Notes: a model not told the origin generated them from the sequence alone. A DNA stretch of 64,000 bases from Dysgonomonas mossii DSM 22836 (GCF_000213575.1 NZ_GL892005.1:529995-593994); one strand, 5' to 3'; positions 47,697-56,576 are shown, counted from the first letter of the stretch. Program-made: numbers and translations.

Positions 47697-48509
47697 TCAG
47701 TAGGCTTTGTAATTATCATTCAGTCGTTTTACCTTGCCGGTCTTTACCTTTACATCGTGGCAATAAATAAGGGTATAGTTCTCTTTTTCTGCTTCAACGA
47801 GAAATCGCTGTTTCTCTTCGGCCGATTTTAACGCACAGATATCGTAAGCTGAAATCCATTCCAAGGGAACATGAGCACTTGTTGGTATCAGATCCCCGGG
47901 AAAAGTATATACACCTGTATCTGTCTTAATATATACAACTAATTGTCCTATACTATGTCCGTCAAATAATCTCACACTTACTTCTTTAGATATTTGCGTA
48001 TCTTGGTCAACAAAACGTAGGAGTGCGGCATCGAATATCGGCTGTATATTTTCAGATAGGATAGAGTCTGCTTCCAGTATGTTAGGAGTTAGATAGTTGT
48101 CCCATTGTTTGCGGCTTAACCAATAAGTCGCTTTAGCGAAAGAAGGGACAATTTTGCCATTCTCATCCCTTTTAGTTGCATATCCGCAATGATCGAAATG
48201 CAAGTGGGTCAATATCACATCGGTAATATCCTCACTCGATAAGCCATATCTTTTTATTTCTTCTTCAATATTAATCAGAGAGTGCGGTTGGTAGTAAGAC
48301 ATTCTATCGGTATGCTTATCTCCCATACCGGTATCTATCAATATTACCCTATCTTCGGATATGACAAGTGCACATCGCATGGCTAATGTACACAAGTTGT
48401 CGGCATTGCTTGTATACTTCCTTTGCCAGGCACGCTTGGGTATAGCTCCAAACATAGCCCCTCCGTCTGCCAGGATATAACCACTTTCTATTATTTTTAT
48501 GTCAACCAT
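47697..48509 (-). CDS. MBL-fold metallo-hydrolase
   Basis: This is a 270-residue metallo-beta-lactamase-fold hydrolase. The metal site is complete: VILTHLHFDHCGY (HxHxDH), a later FDGHSIGQ (His), TFPGDLIPTSAH (Asp) and YCHDVKV (His). The whole-protein layout, with IDTGMGDKHTDRM near residue 70, matches the subgroup that contains lactonase-like enzymes, but the substrate is unknown. It has no signal peptide, so it is cytosolic. It faces the pirin gene across a shared terminator. Confidence 0.9.
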   Translation of the reverse strand: MVDIKIIESGYILADGGAMFGAIPKRAWQRKYTSNADNLCTLAMRCALVISEDRVILIDTGMGDKHTDRMSYYQPHSLINIEEEIKRYGLSSEDITDVILTHLHFDHCGYATKRDENGKIVPSFAKATYWLSRKQWDNYLTPNILEADSILSENIQPIFDAALLRFVDQDTQISKEVSVRLFDGHSIGQLVVYIKTDTGVYTFPGDLIPTSAHVPLEWISAYDICALKSAEEKQRFLVEAEKENYTLIYCHDVKVKTGKVKRLNDNYKAY

Positions 48510-48879
48510 TTTTTTCTAAATATTCAGCTAATATACAAAAAAGAAGAGATGATTATCACAATCATCCCTTCCCCTCTTAACACTAATATAAAACTAACAT
48601 ATACTATGATAAAACAGGTAAAAAATCAACTAAACAATCTATCTAACACACTATGAAAAAAGTAAATCATACCTGTTTTACATTAGAACATCAAAGACAA
48701 CATGTTTGTTCAGAATACTTTGTATTTGTTTTATTTATGTAGCGATAGATAAGGTTTATATAATAGCGTATAAATCCATCTTAAACTTTATATATAAAAA
48801 AATACTACTTTTGTACTCTGTTTTGTATATAAACAAAGCATAATCTATTATTGTTTATCATTTATTCTTAAAATATACT
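48510..48879. other. Intergenic region with an 11-bp inverted repeat and two tiny ORFs
   Basis: TAAAACAGGTA (48610-48620) and TACCTGTTTTA (48670-48680) form a perfect inverted repeat around a 49-nt loop. Two overlapping tiny frames run through it: 48606-48656 (16 residues) and 48653-48742 (29 residues), joined by ATGA. GATGATT/AATCATC (48548-48566) is a smaller hairpin. TACTTTTG (48806-48813) is a probable -7 element for the DUF4924 gene. Confidence 0.4.
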
Positions 48880-49422
48880 ATGCTGATAGCTAAAAAACTA
48901 AAAGAAGAAAATATTGCCGAATATCTCTTGTATATGTGGCAGATAGAGGATATTATAAGAGCTAATAAATTGGATATAGATATAATTGATAAGCAAATAA
49001 TATCAGGGTTCGATCAGCCTCAAGATGTGAAAAATGAAATAAGGGAATGGTACGAAAGCCTTATTGACATGATGAGGAGAGAAGACGTGGTGGAAAAAGG
49101 GCATCTGATTGTAAATAAGAATGTAATATCGGAGTTGACTGAATTACACAACAGACTGCTGAAGTCGGCGCAAGAAACTGAATATACTGAAGCCTATTAT
49201 AAAACCTTACCTTTTATTGTCGAGTTACGTTCCAAAACGCAAGATAAAAATACTTCGGAACTCGAGACCTGTCTTGCTGCTCTATACGGTTTCTTGTTAA
49301 TGCGCTTGCAAAAGAAAGATATTTCAGGAGAAACTCAATCGGCATTATCTCAGATAAGCTCATTCTTGAGGTTGCTCTCTCTTAAATATAAGGAGTATAA
49401 AACCGGAAAGTTAGATATTTGA
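48880..49422 (+). CDS. DUF4924 protein
   Basis: This 180-residue cytosolic, mostly helical protein belongs to DUF4924, a family found in Bacteroidota. It is recognised by MLIAKKLKEENIAEYLLYMWQIEDIIRA and the closing LSQISSFLRLLSLKYKEY. No function is known. A TACTTTTG promoter element lies about 67 nt upstream. It is convergent with the anti-sigma-like gene. Confidence 0.85.
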   Translation: MLIAKKLKEENIAEYLLYMWQIEDIIRANKLDIDIIDKQIISGFDQPQDVKNEIREWYESLIDMMRREDVVEKGHLIVNKNVISELTELHNRLLKSAQETEYTEAYYKTLPFIVELRSKTQDKNTSELETCLAALYGFLLMRLQKKDISGETQSALSQISSFLRLLSLKYKEYKTGKLDI

Positions 49423-49468
49423 TAGGTCGCTTATATTTAAACTCTACTGTAAAGCTTCTGTAAATCTG

Positions 49469-49849
49469 TTAATTTTTGTGCTTCTTTTCTTTGATTCGTC
49501 TGCGGATCAGTGAGTCGCTTATAAGGAGTAATACTCCGACGCATGCTACAGATACCACGAAAGGATTAAACCCTACCGATGGGACATTGAATGTGATATT
49601 TGACCCCATACTCTGAATGTCTTCCTTGAGAGGTAATCCCAAAAGCCAAAAGATAAGCGTTGGTATTCCAAGCATTCCTACAATGCCGAACGTAATAGAA
49701 AGAATTGAAATAATGCTTCTCTTGCGATTTTGTTTTGCCGCAACAATATGTACTTGTTGCATCAACCGACTTTCGAAGTCTGCCGATGGTTCGTCTAGTT
49801 TTATTTCCTGAAATAAACTCTTTAGCCTATCTGTATTTTCTGTATTCAT
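49469..49849 (-). CDS. Two-helix membrane protein, probable anti-sigma partner
   Basis: This is a 126-residue protein. The first 40 residues are soluble and charged (TDRLKSLFQEIKLDEPSADFESRLMQQVHIVAAKQNRKR), the form of short anti-sigma N-terminal domains. Two membrane helices follow (about residues 45-70 and 93-112), ending in a basic tail. Its ATG overlaps the stop of the ECF sigma gene (ATGA), so both are made together. No zinc HxxxCxxC motif is present, so it would not be a classical ZAS anti-sigma. The role is inferred from position and layout. Confidence 0.72.
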   Translation of the reverse strand: MNTENTDRLKSLFQEIKLDEPSADFESRLMQQVHIVAAKQNRKRSIISILSITFGIVGMLGIPTLIFWLLGLPLKEDIQSMGSNITFNVPSVGFNPFVVSVACVGVLLLISDSLIRRRIKEKKHKN

Positions 49850-50400
49850 GATTGTATGAGCTTATTTATTTCAAAGTTTATAATTTTTCTGATTCTGTAC
49901 AACTTTACTTTTACATTTGCTTCACTATTTCCTGTGATGATGCTTATATTTTTTACGCTTTGATCGTTTATATAGAACATACTGATCAGCAAAGCATCGT
50001 CCGGGGGCAGTTTTTTTAGTACTGTATCCAAAAGCTGTAACTTATCCTCGGTTGTAATCTCATCCAGTGTTTCTGATATTTCATCATCAGGAATATTTGA
50101 GAAATTATCGTCAATAGCAGTAAACTCATGCTTGCGCTTGCGCAATTCTGATATAGTTGTGTTATATGCGATTCTGTACAACCATGTTGCAAAGTTCGAT
50201 TCTTCACGAAACTGTTTTAATGACTGAAATACCTTTATAAATATCTCCTGAACAATATCTTCGGCTTCTACCCGACGAGAAACTATTTTATTGACAATGG
50301 TAAATACCATTCTCTCATATCGACGTACAATATGTACAAAAGCATCGGTATGTCCGTCTTTTATTCGGCGTATAAAATAGATATCATCAAATTCAGCCAT
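49846..50400 (-). CDS. ECF-type RNA polymerase sigma factor, probably autoregulated
   Basis: This ECF sigma has about 184 residues. Region 2 (FIRRIKDGHTDAFVHIVRRY, then MVFTIVNKIVSRRVEAEDIV and FATWLYRIAYNTTISELRKR) and region 4 (LKKLPPDDALLISMFYINDQ, then ISIITGNSEANVKVKLYRIR) are intact. The start is set at the ATG at 50400 (MAEFDDIYF...). The frame is open to 50457, but an ECF-like promoter lies inside that extension: TTGTAACC at 50435-50428 and CGTC at 50412-50409. The transcript would then start almost at the ATG. The facing operon carries the same promoter, so the sigma factor probably drives both. Confidence 0.88.
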   Translation of the reverse strand: MAEFDDIYFIRRIKDGHTDAFVHIVRRYERMVFTIVNKIVSRRVEAEDIVQEIFIKVFQSLKQFREESNFATWLYRIAYNTTISELRKRKHEFTAIDDNFSNIPDDEISETLDEITTEDKLQLLDTVLKKLPPDDALLISMFYINDQSVKNISIITGNSEANVKVKLYRIRKIINFEINKLIQS

Positions 50401-50408
50401 ACCCGTAT

Positions 50409-50435
50409 GACGCAAGAATATTTGATAGGTTACAA
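50409..50435 (-). promoter_or_regulatory. ECF-type promoter of the sigma gene
   Basis: Read leftward: TTGTAACC, 15 nt, CGTC, within TTGCGTCA. The facing promoter has the same boxes and spacing. A TAnnTTTG match (TACATTTG, 50440-50433) overlaps its -35 region and may give basal transcription. Confidence 0.72.
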
Positions 50436-50477
50436 ATGTAATGTAAAATCTTTTCAAAAAAATATTTTTTTATTTTG

Positions 50478-50504
50478 TTGTAACCTTTTAAAAATGCTTG
50501 CGTC
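50478..50504 (+). promoter_or_regulatory. ECF-type promoter of the DUF6249 operon
   Basis: TTGTAACC (50478-50485), 15 nt, then CGTC (50501-50504). It mirrors the promoter of the divergent sigma gene, including the TTGCGTCA context. The ATG follows about 54 nt after the CGTC. Confidence 0.75.
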
Positions 50505-50557
50505 AAAATGAGCAAACGGATGAAACAAAAATGTTTAATTAATAAAAATAGAAAATT

Positions 50558-50995
50558 ATGGATCAAATTATGGCAATGGTTATTGTAGCTACAATAGCAT
50601 ATGCAATCTACCGCTTATTTGAGTTGTTTGCTCGTCGTAGAGAACGCTTAGCTTTTATCGAAAAAATTTCAGAAGGGATAGACCCGAATTTACTGAAAGG
50701 TCAATTGGATATGTCTCCGAATAAAAGCAATTTAAACAACTATGTAACCTCATGGGCTATTCGTATTGGACTCTTATTGGTGGGTGTCGGACTGGGCGTG
50801 GCTATCGTCGCTGTTATAGACTTGTTGGCAGTGGCTCCTCCAAGTGCAGACGAAAGGGCTTTCTATGAGTTCCGCAATACTATATCTATTTTATATCCGG
50901 CATGTGCTGCCATATTTGGAGGCATAGGGCTTGTTATTGCTTACTTTATAGAGAGGAAAGAGTCTAAGAAAGAACAGGATAAAGACGTCGAATAA
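50558..50995 (+). CDS. DUF6249-like three-helix membrane protein
   Basis: This is a 145-residue inner-membrane protein with a first helix at residues about 2-20, a charged cytoplasmic segment (FARRRERLAFIEKISEGIDPN), two more helices (about 70-92 and 110-132) and a Lys/Glu tail. The layout fits DUF6249, a Bacteroidota family of unknown function often encoded beside ECF sigma genes; the family name is from memory. It lies downstream of an ECF-type promoter identical to that of the divergent sigma gene, so it is a likely member of that regulon. Confidence 0.75.
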   Translation: MDQIMAMVIVATIAYAIYRLFELFARRRERLAFIEKISEGIDPNLLKGQLDMSPNKSNLNNYVTSWAIRIGLLLVGVGLGVAIVAVIDLLAVAPPSADERAFYEFRNTISILYPACAAIFGGIGLVIAYFIERKESKKEQDKDVE

Positions 50996-51007
50996 TTGGT
51001 TTCGGAT

Positions 51008-51361
51008 ATGAACAAAGAATTATATTCGATTCTGTTTACTCTGATTATTGTGGCCGTAGTTATAGGTGGTTGGTTGATTGGGCGTAATCAAGGTTGGTTT
51101 GTTCGTAACTCGGCAAATGATATCAATATATGCCGAAATGCAACAGGAGATACTTTGTACTTTAATTCTAAAAATTCAATCTATACGGTTTCGGGCTGGA
51201 GTGCTTCTCGTCATGACGATGATATTCTACACGTAGATCTGAAACTGAAAAGAAATAGACAGAACAATACTATAGAGATGTATTTAGATACGGCAAATGT
51301 TCGCTATGTAGAAATCTATGGTAAAGTGATACCGATAAACGATATTCCATTTAGTAAATAA
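51008..51361 (+). CDS. Membrane-anchored small protein, function unknown
   Basis: From the ATG at 51008 this is a 117-residue protein; a TTG at 50996 is also in frame. It has one N-terminal membrane helix (YSILFTLIIVAVVIGGWLIG) and then an 80-residue beta-rich domain outside the membrane (TGDTLYFNSKNSIYTVSGWS, LHVDLKLKRNRQNN). I do not recognise a family. It follows the DUF6249-like gene by 12 nt and ends before a terminator, so the two form one operon under the ECF-type promoter. An envelope role linked to the sigma factor is the simplest guess. Confidence 0.7.
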   Translation: MNKELYSILFTLIIVAVVIGGWLIGRNQGWFVRNSANDINICRNATGDTLYFNSKNSIYTVSGWSASRHDDDILHVDLKLKRNRQNNTIEMYLDTANVRYVEIYGKVIPINDIPFSK

Positions 51362-51385
51362 AAATTTATCTGTAGATGAGTTGGC

Positions 51386-51424
51386 AAAAGACATCAGGTA
51401 AGCAGAGCTTGGTGTCTTTTTTTT
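51386..51424 (+). terminator. Terminator of the DUF6249 operon
   Basis: AAAAGACA (51386-51393) pairs with TGTCTTTT (51413-51420), followed by TTTT. Confidence 0.8.
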
Positions 51425-51598
51425 GTGAAAAAAGTGTCTTTCTGTTAAAAATGATAAAATATTTATTGCTTTAGTGATAAATGTATAATTCTGGCGACTA
51501 GTAAGCATATCTCAGTCAAACGGATTAAATCAATGTATATCTTAGTCAGCTGAGAAACAACTAAAAAAACGAAATATATTTATAATTATACTAAACTT

Positions 51599-54115
51599 AT
51601 GAATGTCCGTATTTTATTAACTTTTCTATCATTGCTAATTTCATCATTAGCATTCTCTCAATCCAGCCCACTAATAAATGTCCAGATCAAAGGCGTGATA
51701 ACAGACTCATTAACAAATGAAACAGTGCCCTACGCTACAGTTAAATTGTTGGGTAAAGCAAACCCGAGAACTCCGTTAAAGGCTGTAGCAGCCGATGATA
51801 ATGGTAACTTTCAGCTTTCGATGAATAAAAAGGGAGAGTATCTGCTCACGGTAGAATATATCGGTAAAAAGACCCTTGTTAAGCCTGTTGTTGTAGGTGA
51901 TGCAAAGATAGTAGACCTGGGTACAATATATATGAGTGATAATGAAAATGCCTTATCGGAGGTTGTTGTTTCGGCACAGAAGCCACTGGTAAAAGTGGAT
52001 CTCGATAAAATTGTATATAGTATGGAGAGTGATCCTGAATCAACTACGAATAACCTATTGGAAATGTTGAAGAAAGTTCCGATGATAACTGTTGATGGCG
52101 AAGATAACGTACAGCTGAAAGGATCTACTAATTTTAAAATATATCTGAACGGAAAACCGTCTAACATGATTTCTAACAATCCGAAGGAAGTTCTTCGCAG
52201 CATGCCTGCCAATACCGTGAAAGATATACAGGTGATTACTGATCCCGGAGCAAAATATGATGCTGAAGGTGTAGCAGGTATTATCAACATTATAACCAAT
52301 ACTTCTATGGGGGGGTATACTGCCACATTAAATGGCAGGGTAGACTCGCAAGGGGGATATGGTTTAGGTGCTTACTGGACTATGAAATATGGCAAAGTAG
52401 GCTTCACCGGGAATTATAACTATTATGAATGGAAACGTCCCGAAGGAACTTCTTCTTCTTTTAGAGAATATAACTTAAGCAATAATCCGAAATATCTTAC
52501 AGGAGTAGGCTCTTCAAAGAATAATGGACTCGGCCAGTTTGGTTCAGGAGAGTTAAGTTACGAAATAGATACCTTAAACCTTATTAATATCGGATTCAAT
52601 AGGTTCGAGGGTAATTATAAATCCAGAAGTAACATCTTGAATGAGGGGCTCGGAATAAATAAGGATAACCAATATATATATGTCCAAAAGGGGTATGTGA
52701 AACAAACGTATGGCGGTACAGATCTGAATGTGGACTATCAACGTACTTTCCACAAAAAAGAACAATTGCTGACAGCTTCTTATAAGTTCAGTATGAACCC
52801 TAACGATTCAGAATCAAATTCGGATGTTACGAAACTATCTGGTGAACTACCTAAGTATGTATATACTAACAAGCAATATTCTGATGCAGATATGAAAGAA
52901 CATACCTTTCAGGTTGATTTTGTAACTCCTTTGAATAAGTCTGATATCCTATCTCATAGTATCGAAACTGGAGTAAAGTATATCATCCGTATAAATAATA
53001 GCAATAGTGGTTTAGATAGCCTTAATGTTACAGGTAATTGGGTAGCCTTAGATCGTCCGACTGATAGATTCAGACATACACAAGATATATTGGCTGCGTA
53101 TGGCGGTTACAATGCCAAGTTCAGAAATGTTTGGGGTTTCAAAGCCGGATTGCGTTATGAAGCAACATGGTTGAATGCTGAATTCCCAAAGGATAGAGCT
53201 CAAGATTTTAAAGTGGACTATTCTAATATCGTACCTTCTGCAACCGTTACATATCAGATAAATCCAATGCAAAACCTGCGCTTTGGATACAATATGCGTA
53301 TATCACGTCCGGGTATCTGGCAATTAAATCCTTATGAGAATACTTCCGACCCGAATAATATACAAAAGGGGAATCCGGCATTGGATGCTGTGAAAAATCA
53401 TACAATAAGTACTAACTATGGACTTTTTAATCGTAACCTGACTTTAAATGTGAATTTGGCTTATAGTTTCGAAAATAATGGCATTGAACAAATCACAAAT
53501 CAACAGGATAATGTATCGATCTATACATACGAAAACATAGGAAAAAGAAAAGATATTGGTTTATCCTTAAACCTGCGATGGACTCCTAAAATAGGTGGTG
53601 ATAAATACAAGTGGGTAGAACAACTGAGTATATTCTCCAATATGGGTGCACGGTATGTGGATATAAAAGCAAATAATGGGTCAGGATTAAAGAATGATGG
53701 AGTATCTGCGAATGTTTTTGGAGGTGCGCAATATTCATTTCCTAAATCATGGAAGGCTTTTGCTAACATAGGTTATTTCTCTCCATCTATAAATTTACAA
53801 AGTGAAAACTCTTCGTTTTTCTTTCACCGATTTAATGTGAGTAAAGGCTTTAATAATGACAAATTGAATATATCTGCTTATGCTCAGAATCCATTTAAAC
53901 GCATTCATGATTTCAGAAGCACAATGAATAATCAAGCGTTTTATTCGGAAACAATCATGTCTAATAAAATTCAAAATTTTGGAATCTCTGTGTCTTTCCG
54001 TTTTGGAGAGATGAAATCACAGATACAGAAAGCAAGACGTGGTATCAAGAATGATGATGTTATGTCTGGAGGACAAGGAGAACAAAGTGGAGGTAGTGCT
54101 GGAGGTCAAAACTAA
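51599..54115 (+). CDS. TonB-dependent receptor, OMP beta-barrel family
   Basis: This 838-residue outer-membrane receptor has a signal peptide (LLISSLAFSQ). It starts with a carboxypeptidase-regulatory-like domain (IKGVITDSLTNETVPYATVK), followed by a plug (LLEMLKKVPMITVDGEDNVQ and IQVITDPGAKYDAEGVAGII) and a barrel of the OMP_b-brl_3 type common in Bacteroidota. The barrel strands end near GISVSFRFGEM, after which there is an unusual 30-residue tail rich in Gly, Gln and Ser (MSGGQGEQSGGSAGGQN). No SusD partner follows, so it is not a SusC transporter; substrate unknown. It is monocistronic with a strong terminator. Confidence 0.92.
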   Translation: MNVRILLTFLSLLISSLAFSQSSPLINVQIKGVITDSLTNETVPYATVKLLGKANPRTPLKAVAADDNGNFQLSMNKKGEYLLTVEYIGKKTLVKPVVVGDAKIVDLGTIYMSDNENALSEVVVSAQKPLVKVDLDKIVYSMESDPESTTNNLLEMLKKVPMITVDGEDNVQLKGSTNFKIYLNGKPSNMISNNPKEVLRSMPANTVKDIQVITDPGAKYDAEGVAGIINIITNTSMGGYTATLNGRVDSQGGYGLGAYWTMKYGKVGFTGNYNYYEWKRPEGTSSSFREYNLSNNPKYLTGVGSSKNNGLGQFGSGELSYEIDTLNLINIGFNRFEGNYKSRSNILNEGLGINKDNQYIYVQKGYVKQTYGGTDLNVDYQRTFHKKEQLLTASYKFSMNPNDSESNSDVTKLSGELPKYVYTNKQYSDADMKEHTFQVDFVTPLNKSDILSHSIETGVKYIIRINNSNSGLDSLNVTGNWVALDRPTDRFRHTQDILAAYGGYNAKFRNVWGFKAGLRYEATWLNAEFPKDRAQDFKVDYSNIVPSATVTYQINPMQNLRFGYNMRISRPGIWQLNPYENTSDPNNIQKGNPALDAVKNHTISTNYGLFNRNLTLNVNLAYSFENNGIEQITNQQDNVSIYTYENIGKRKDIGLSLNLRWTPKIGGDKYKWVEQLSIFSNMGARYVDIKANNGSGLKNDGVSANVFGGAQYSFPKSWKAFANIGYFSPSINLQSENSSFFFHRFNVSKGFNNDKLNISAYAQNPFKRIHDFRSTMNNQAFYSETIMSNKIQNFGISVSFRFGEMKSQIQKARRGIKNDDVMSGGQGEQSGGSAGGQN

Positions 54116-54136
54116 ACGGCTTAATTAATAATATAT

Positions 54137-54170
54137 GCCCCAAAGAGAATGGATCTTTGGGGCTTTTTTT
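54137..54170 (+). terminator. Terminator after the TonB receptor gene
   Basis: GCCCCAAAGA (54137-54146) and TCTTTGGGGC (54154-54163) form a perfect 10-bp stem, followed by TTTTTTT. Confidence 0.93.
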
Positions 54171-54206
54171 GATTAAAAGGGTATCTTTACAGAATATTTC
54201 TCTAAG

Positions 54207-55115
54207 ATGAAACAAGCATTTATTAAGTTGCACTTATCTATTCTAATTGCCGGATTTACGGGTATATTTGGCAAGCTTATAACCTTGAACGAAGGTATGC
54301 TCGTTTGGTATCGCTTATTGATTACCTCTGTGTTACTACTCATAATGCTATCGGTAACAAAACGGTTTGTTCGATTACCGATGAAAGATTTCTATAGGAT
54401 TGGTTTTGTAGGGCTATTATTAACACTGCATTGGCTGTTTTTCTATGCCAGTATTAAATATTCGAATGTTTCTATCGGAGTAGTCTGTTTCTCGATGACA
54501 GGCTTTTTTACGGCTGTTTTAGAACCTGTCGTGAGTCGTCGGCGAATCTCTTTCAGAGAATTGTCTTTTAGCATTATTGCTCTCTTGGGGATTGCGCTGA
54601 TTTTTCATTTCGATACCCGTTACAGAACAGGTATAATATGTGGGGCTATTTCGTCTGCTTTGGCAGCTAGTTTTGTGATTGCGAATAAAAGAGTTGCAAC
54701 AAATACTAATTATTCATGGGATGTTACTTTGTTTTATGAAATGATTGGAGGCTTTCTTAGTTTAAGTATTATACTTCCTTTTTATTTGCAGTTATTTCCT
54801 GTCGTGACCTTTTTTCCGAGTAATACGGATTTAATCTATTTGTTAATATTCTCAGTGGTTTGTACAATCGGTCTGTATATGTTGCAAATACAAGCATTGA
54901 AGAGCATATCTGCTTTTACTCTTAATCTCAGCTATAACTTAGAGCCTATATATAGTATTGTGTTGGCTATGATTATTTTTGGGGAGGCAAAGAATTTAAA
55001 CTATTCATTTTATACCGGTTTGCTGTTAATCATTCTTTCTGTATTACTTCAAATGTATACTGTGATGAAAGAGCACAAAAGGATTGATTTGGCAGAGCAA
55101 CGAAGTGGGTTTTAA
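54207..55115 (+). CDS. EamA-family (DMT) transporter
   Basis: This 302-residue inner-membrane protein should have ten helices in two EamA repeats, as in drug/metabolite exporters. Family features are LHWLFFYASIKYSNVSIGVV in the first repeat and LNLSYNLEPIYSIVLAMIIF with GEAKNLNYSFYTG in the second. The substrate is unknown; members export amino acids, nucleobases or similar small molecules. It has a short gap after the TonB receptor terminator, with only a weak -7 element (TATCTTTA, 54182-54189). Confidence 0.9.
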   Translation: MKQAFIKLHLSILIAGFTGIFGKLITLNEGMLVWYRLLITSVLLLIMLSVTKRFVRLPMKDFYRIGFVGLLLTLHWLFFYASIKYSNVSIGVVCFSMTGFFTAVLEPVVSRRRISFRELSFSIIALLGIALIFHFDTRYRTGIICGAISSALAASFVIANKRVATNTNYSWDVTLFYEMIGGFLSLSIILPFYLQLFPVVTFFPSNTDLIYLLIFSVVCTIGLYMLQIQALKSISAFTLNLSYNLEPIYSIVLAMIIFGEAKNLNYSFYTGLLLIILSVLLQMYTVMKEHKRIDLAEQRSGF

Positions 55116-55433
55116 ATTTATCTTATTTTGTAACAAGCATAAATCTTATTGTGTAACAAGTTTCTTATCGAAAATTTTCGGAAAGAGCCTTGTTATATTC
55201 AAGCTGCATTGGAATCCTTTATGAAATGCAAAAAGCCCGCAAATTCACTTCGCAGACTTTCCAACCTTAACACAAACTTTACAAAACTACACAATAATAG
55301 AGTTAAATTCTAAATCTAGTCAGGTTTAGAATTATAAATATACTCCTCATATATTTACGCTACGAAGATATGAAGATTGGAAACGTTGCTTATTACAGAT
55401 ACCTGCCTGCTTTTTCAGAATTCGTGCCTTTTC
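55116..55433. other. Convergent intergenic region
   Basis: About 320 bp. AATTCTAAA (55306-55314) and TTTAGAATT (55325-55333) form a 9-bp hairpin between the EamA gene and the convergent AraC gene. It lacks a good T run on either side. No ORF or promoter is apparent. Confidence 0.4.
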
Positions 55434-56297
55434 TTAGTTGTTAGGCTTCATAGTTGCTTTTTGTTGACGAATTTTGCCCGGAGTGTTGCCAAAATTCGTT
55501 TTGCAAAAGTCATTGAAATGAGAAGGGGATGAGAATCCGTACTCGTCACTTATTTCTTTAAATGACTTATCGGTACTGTTTATTTGATAAAAAATTGATT
55601 TAGATCGCTCTTCTTTCATCCAGTGATAAGCGGGTACTCCAAATGCTTTTTTGAAACGTTTTTGAAATCCCGAAAGACTATAGTGCATCATGTCTGCCAG
55701 CTCTTGTACTGTTTTTGCCTTGTGATGGTTTTTAAGGACAAACTCGGAGAAAGAAAGATCGTGACTAATGAGAGGGAAAAAGAATGCTAGCAAATCTTTT
55801 TTTGTATAATATGCTCTTAGTAAAAAGTAAAATTCTTTCGCTTTCAGTGCGAAATAATATGTGCACTTTAAGCCTTCCGACATGCACGTGTTTAAGAATG
55901 TGAGGTATGAGTCTACTCTTTCATTTATAGTTAGATAGTGTAACCCGGGTTCAAACTCTTCATTTTTTTCTTTTAGTAATAAATCCAAAGAGAAGCAATC
56001 GCATAACATTTTAGTATTATGCAACCTTATGATAATTAATGTGGTATCTCTATCTGCTTTGCTGTTGAGGTGACACCCTGCCGGTATCATTACCATTTTT
56101 TTCTCAGAAATGGTCTGATTGCTTAGCTCATCCAAAGAAAAAGATAGAGAACCTTTTATGATAAATATAACTTTGTTTTCAACTGAAAATATATTCCAAG
56201 ATTGTCCATCTAGTAAAGATATCTTTTCAATTGTTGGTCGGTTACCTTTTTCATAATTGTAGCAAGTAAGATGCTCTTGTTTGTATAATAACTCCAT
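55434..56297 (-). CDS. AraC-family transcriptional regulator
   Basis: This 287-residue regulator has an N-terminal cupin-like sensing domain (IFSVENKVIFIIKGSLSFSL ... MVMIPAGCHL) and a C-terminal pair of HTH motifs (KTVQELADMMHYSLSGFQKRFKKAFG and FKEISDEYGFSSPSHFNDFCKTNFG followed by TPGKIR), the AraC signature. The inducer and targets are unknown. It is flanked by long AT-rich gaps and stands alone. Confidence 0.93.
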   Translation of the reverse strand: MELLYKQEHLTCYNYEKGNRPTIEKISLLDGQSWNIFSVENKVIFIIKGSLSFSLDELSNQTISEKKMVMIPAGCHLNSKADRDTTLIIIRLHNTKMLCDCFSLDLLLKEKNEEFEPGLHYLTINERVDSYLTFLNTCMSEGLKCTYYFALKAKEFYFLLRAYYTKKDLLAFFFPLISHDLSFSEFVLKNHHKAKTVQELADMMHYSLSGFQKRFKKAFGVPAYHWMKEERSKSIFYQINSTDKSFKEISDEYGFSSPSHFNDFCKTNFGNTPGKIRQQKATMKPNN

Positions 56298-56517
56298 ACC
56301 GGATATTATAATGTATACTCTATTATTGTTATTTATTCTTTACGCCTAAGTAAGAATAATGTGTTTTTGGCTTTTAATACTCTGAGCGTTAGATATGCTA
56401 TTTCTGCCGACGTTGCAAATATAATAAAAAATAATAATAACAGGGGCAGTTAAATAAATAATTGTTATTGAATTGTTGATAAGATAAATTTATAAATATC
56501 AATAGTTTATAAACGGA

Positions 56518-56547
56518 AAGGACATAAATAATATTATTTATGTCCTT
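56518..56547. terminator. 30-bp perfect palindrome downstream of the DUF805 gene
   Basis: AAGGACATAAATAAT (56518-56532) and its exact complement (56533-56547) are contiguous. It lies 30 bases beyond the DUF805 stop and could end that leftward transcript, although the T run is short. An operator for the AraC gene is less likely given the distance. Confidence 0.6.
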
Positions 56548-56576
56548 CTTTCTTTATATGGTAAAGCCTGAGGGTA

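Noticed and set aside
48653-48742. 29-residue micro-ORF as a real gene
   Set aside because: No ribosome-binding context or domain. It lies inside an inverted repeat and is mentioned only as part of that structure.
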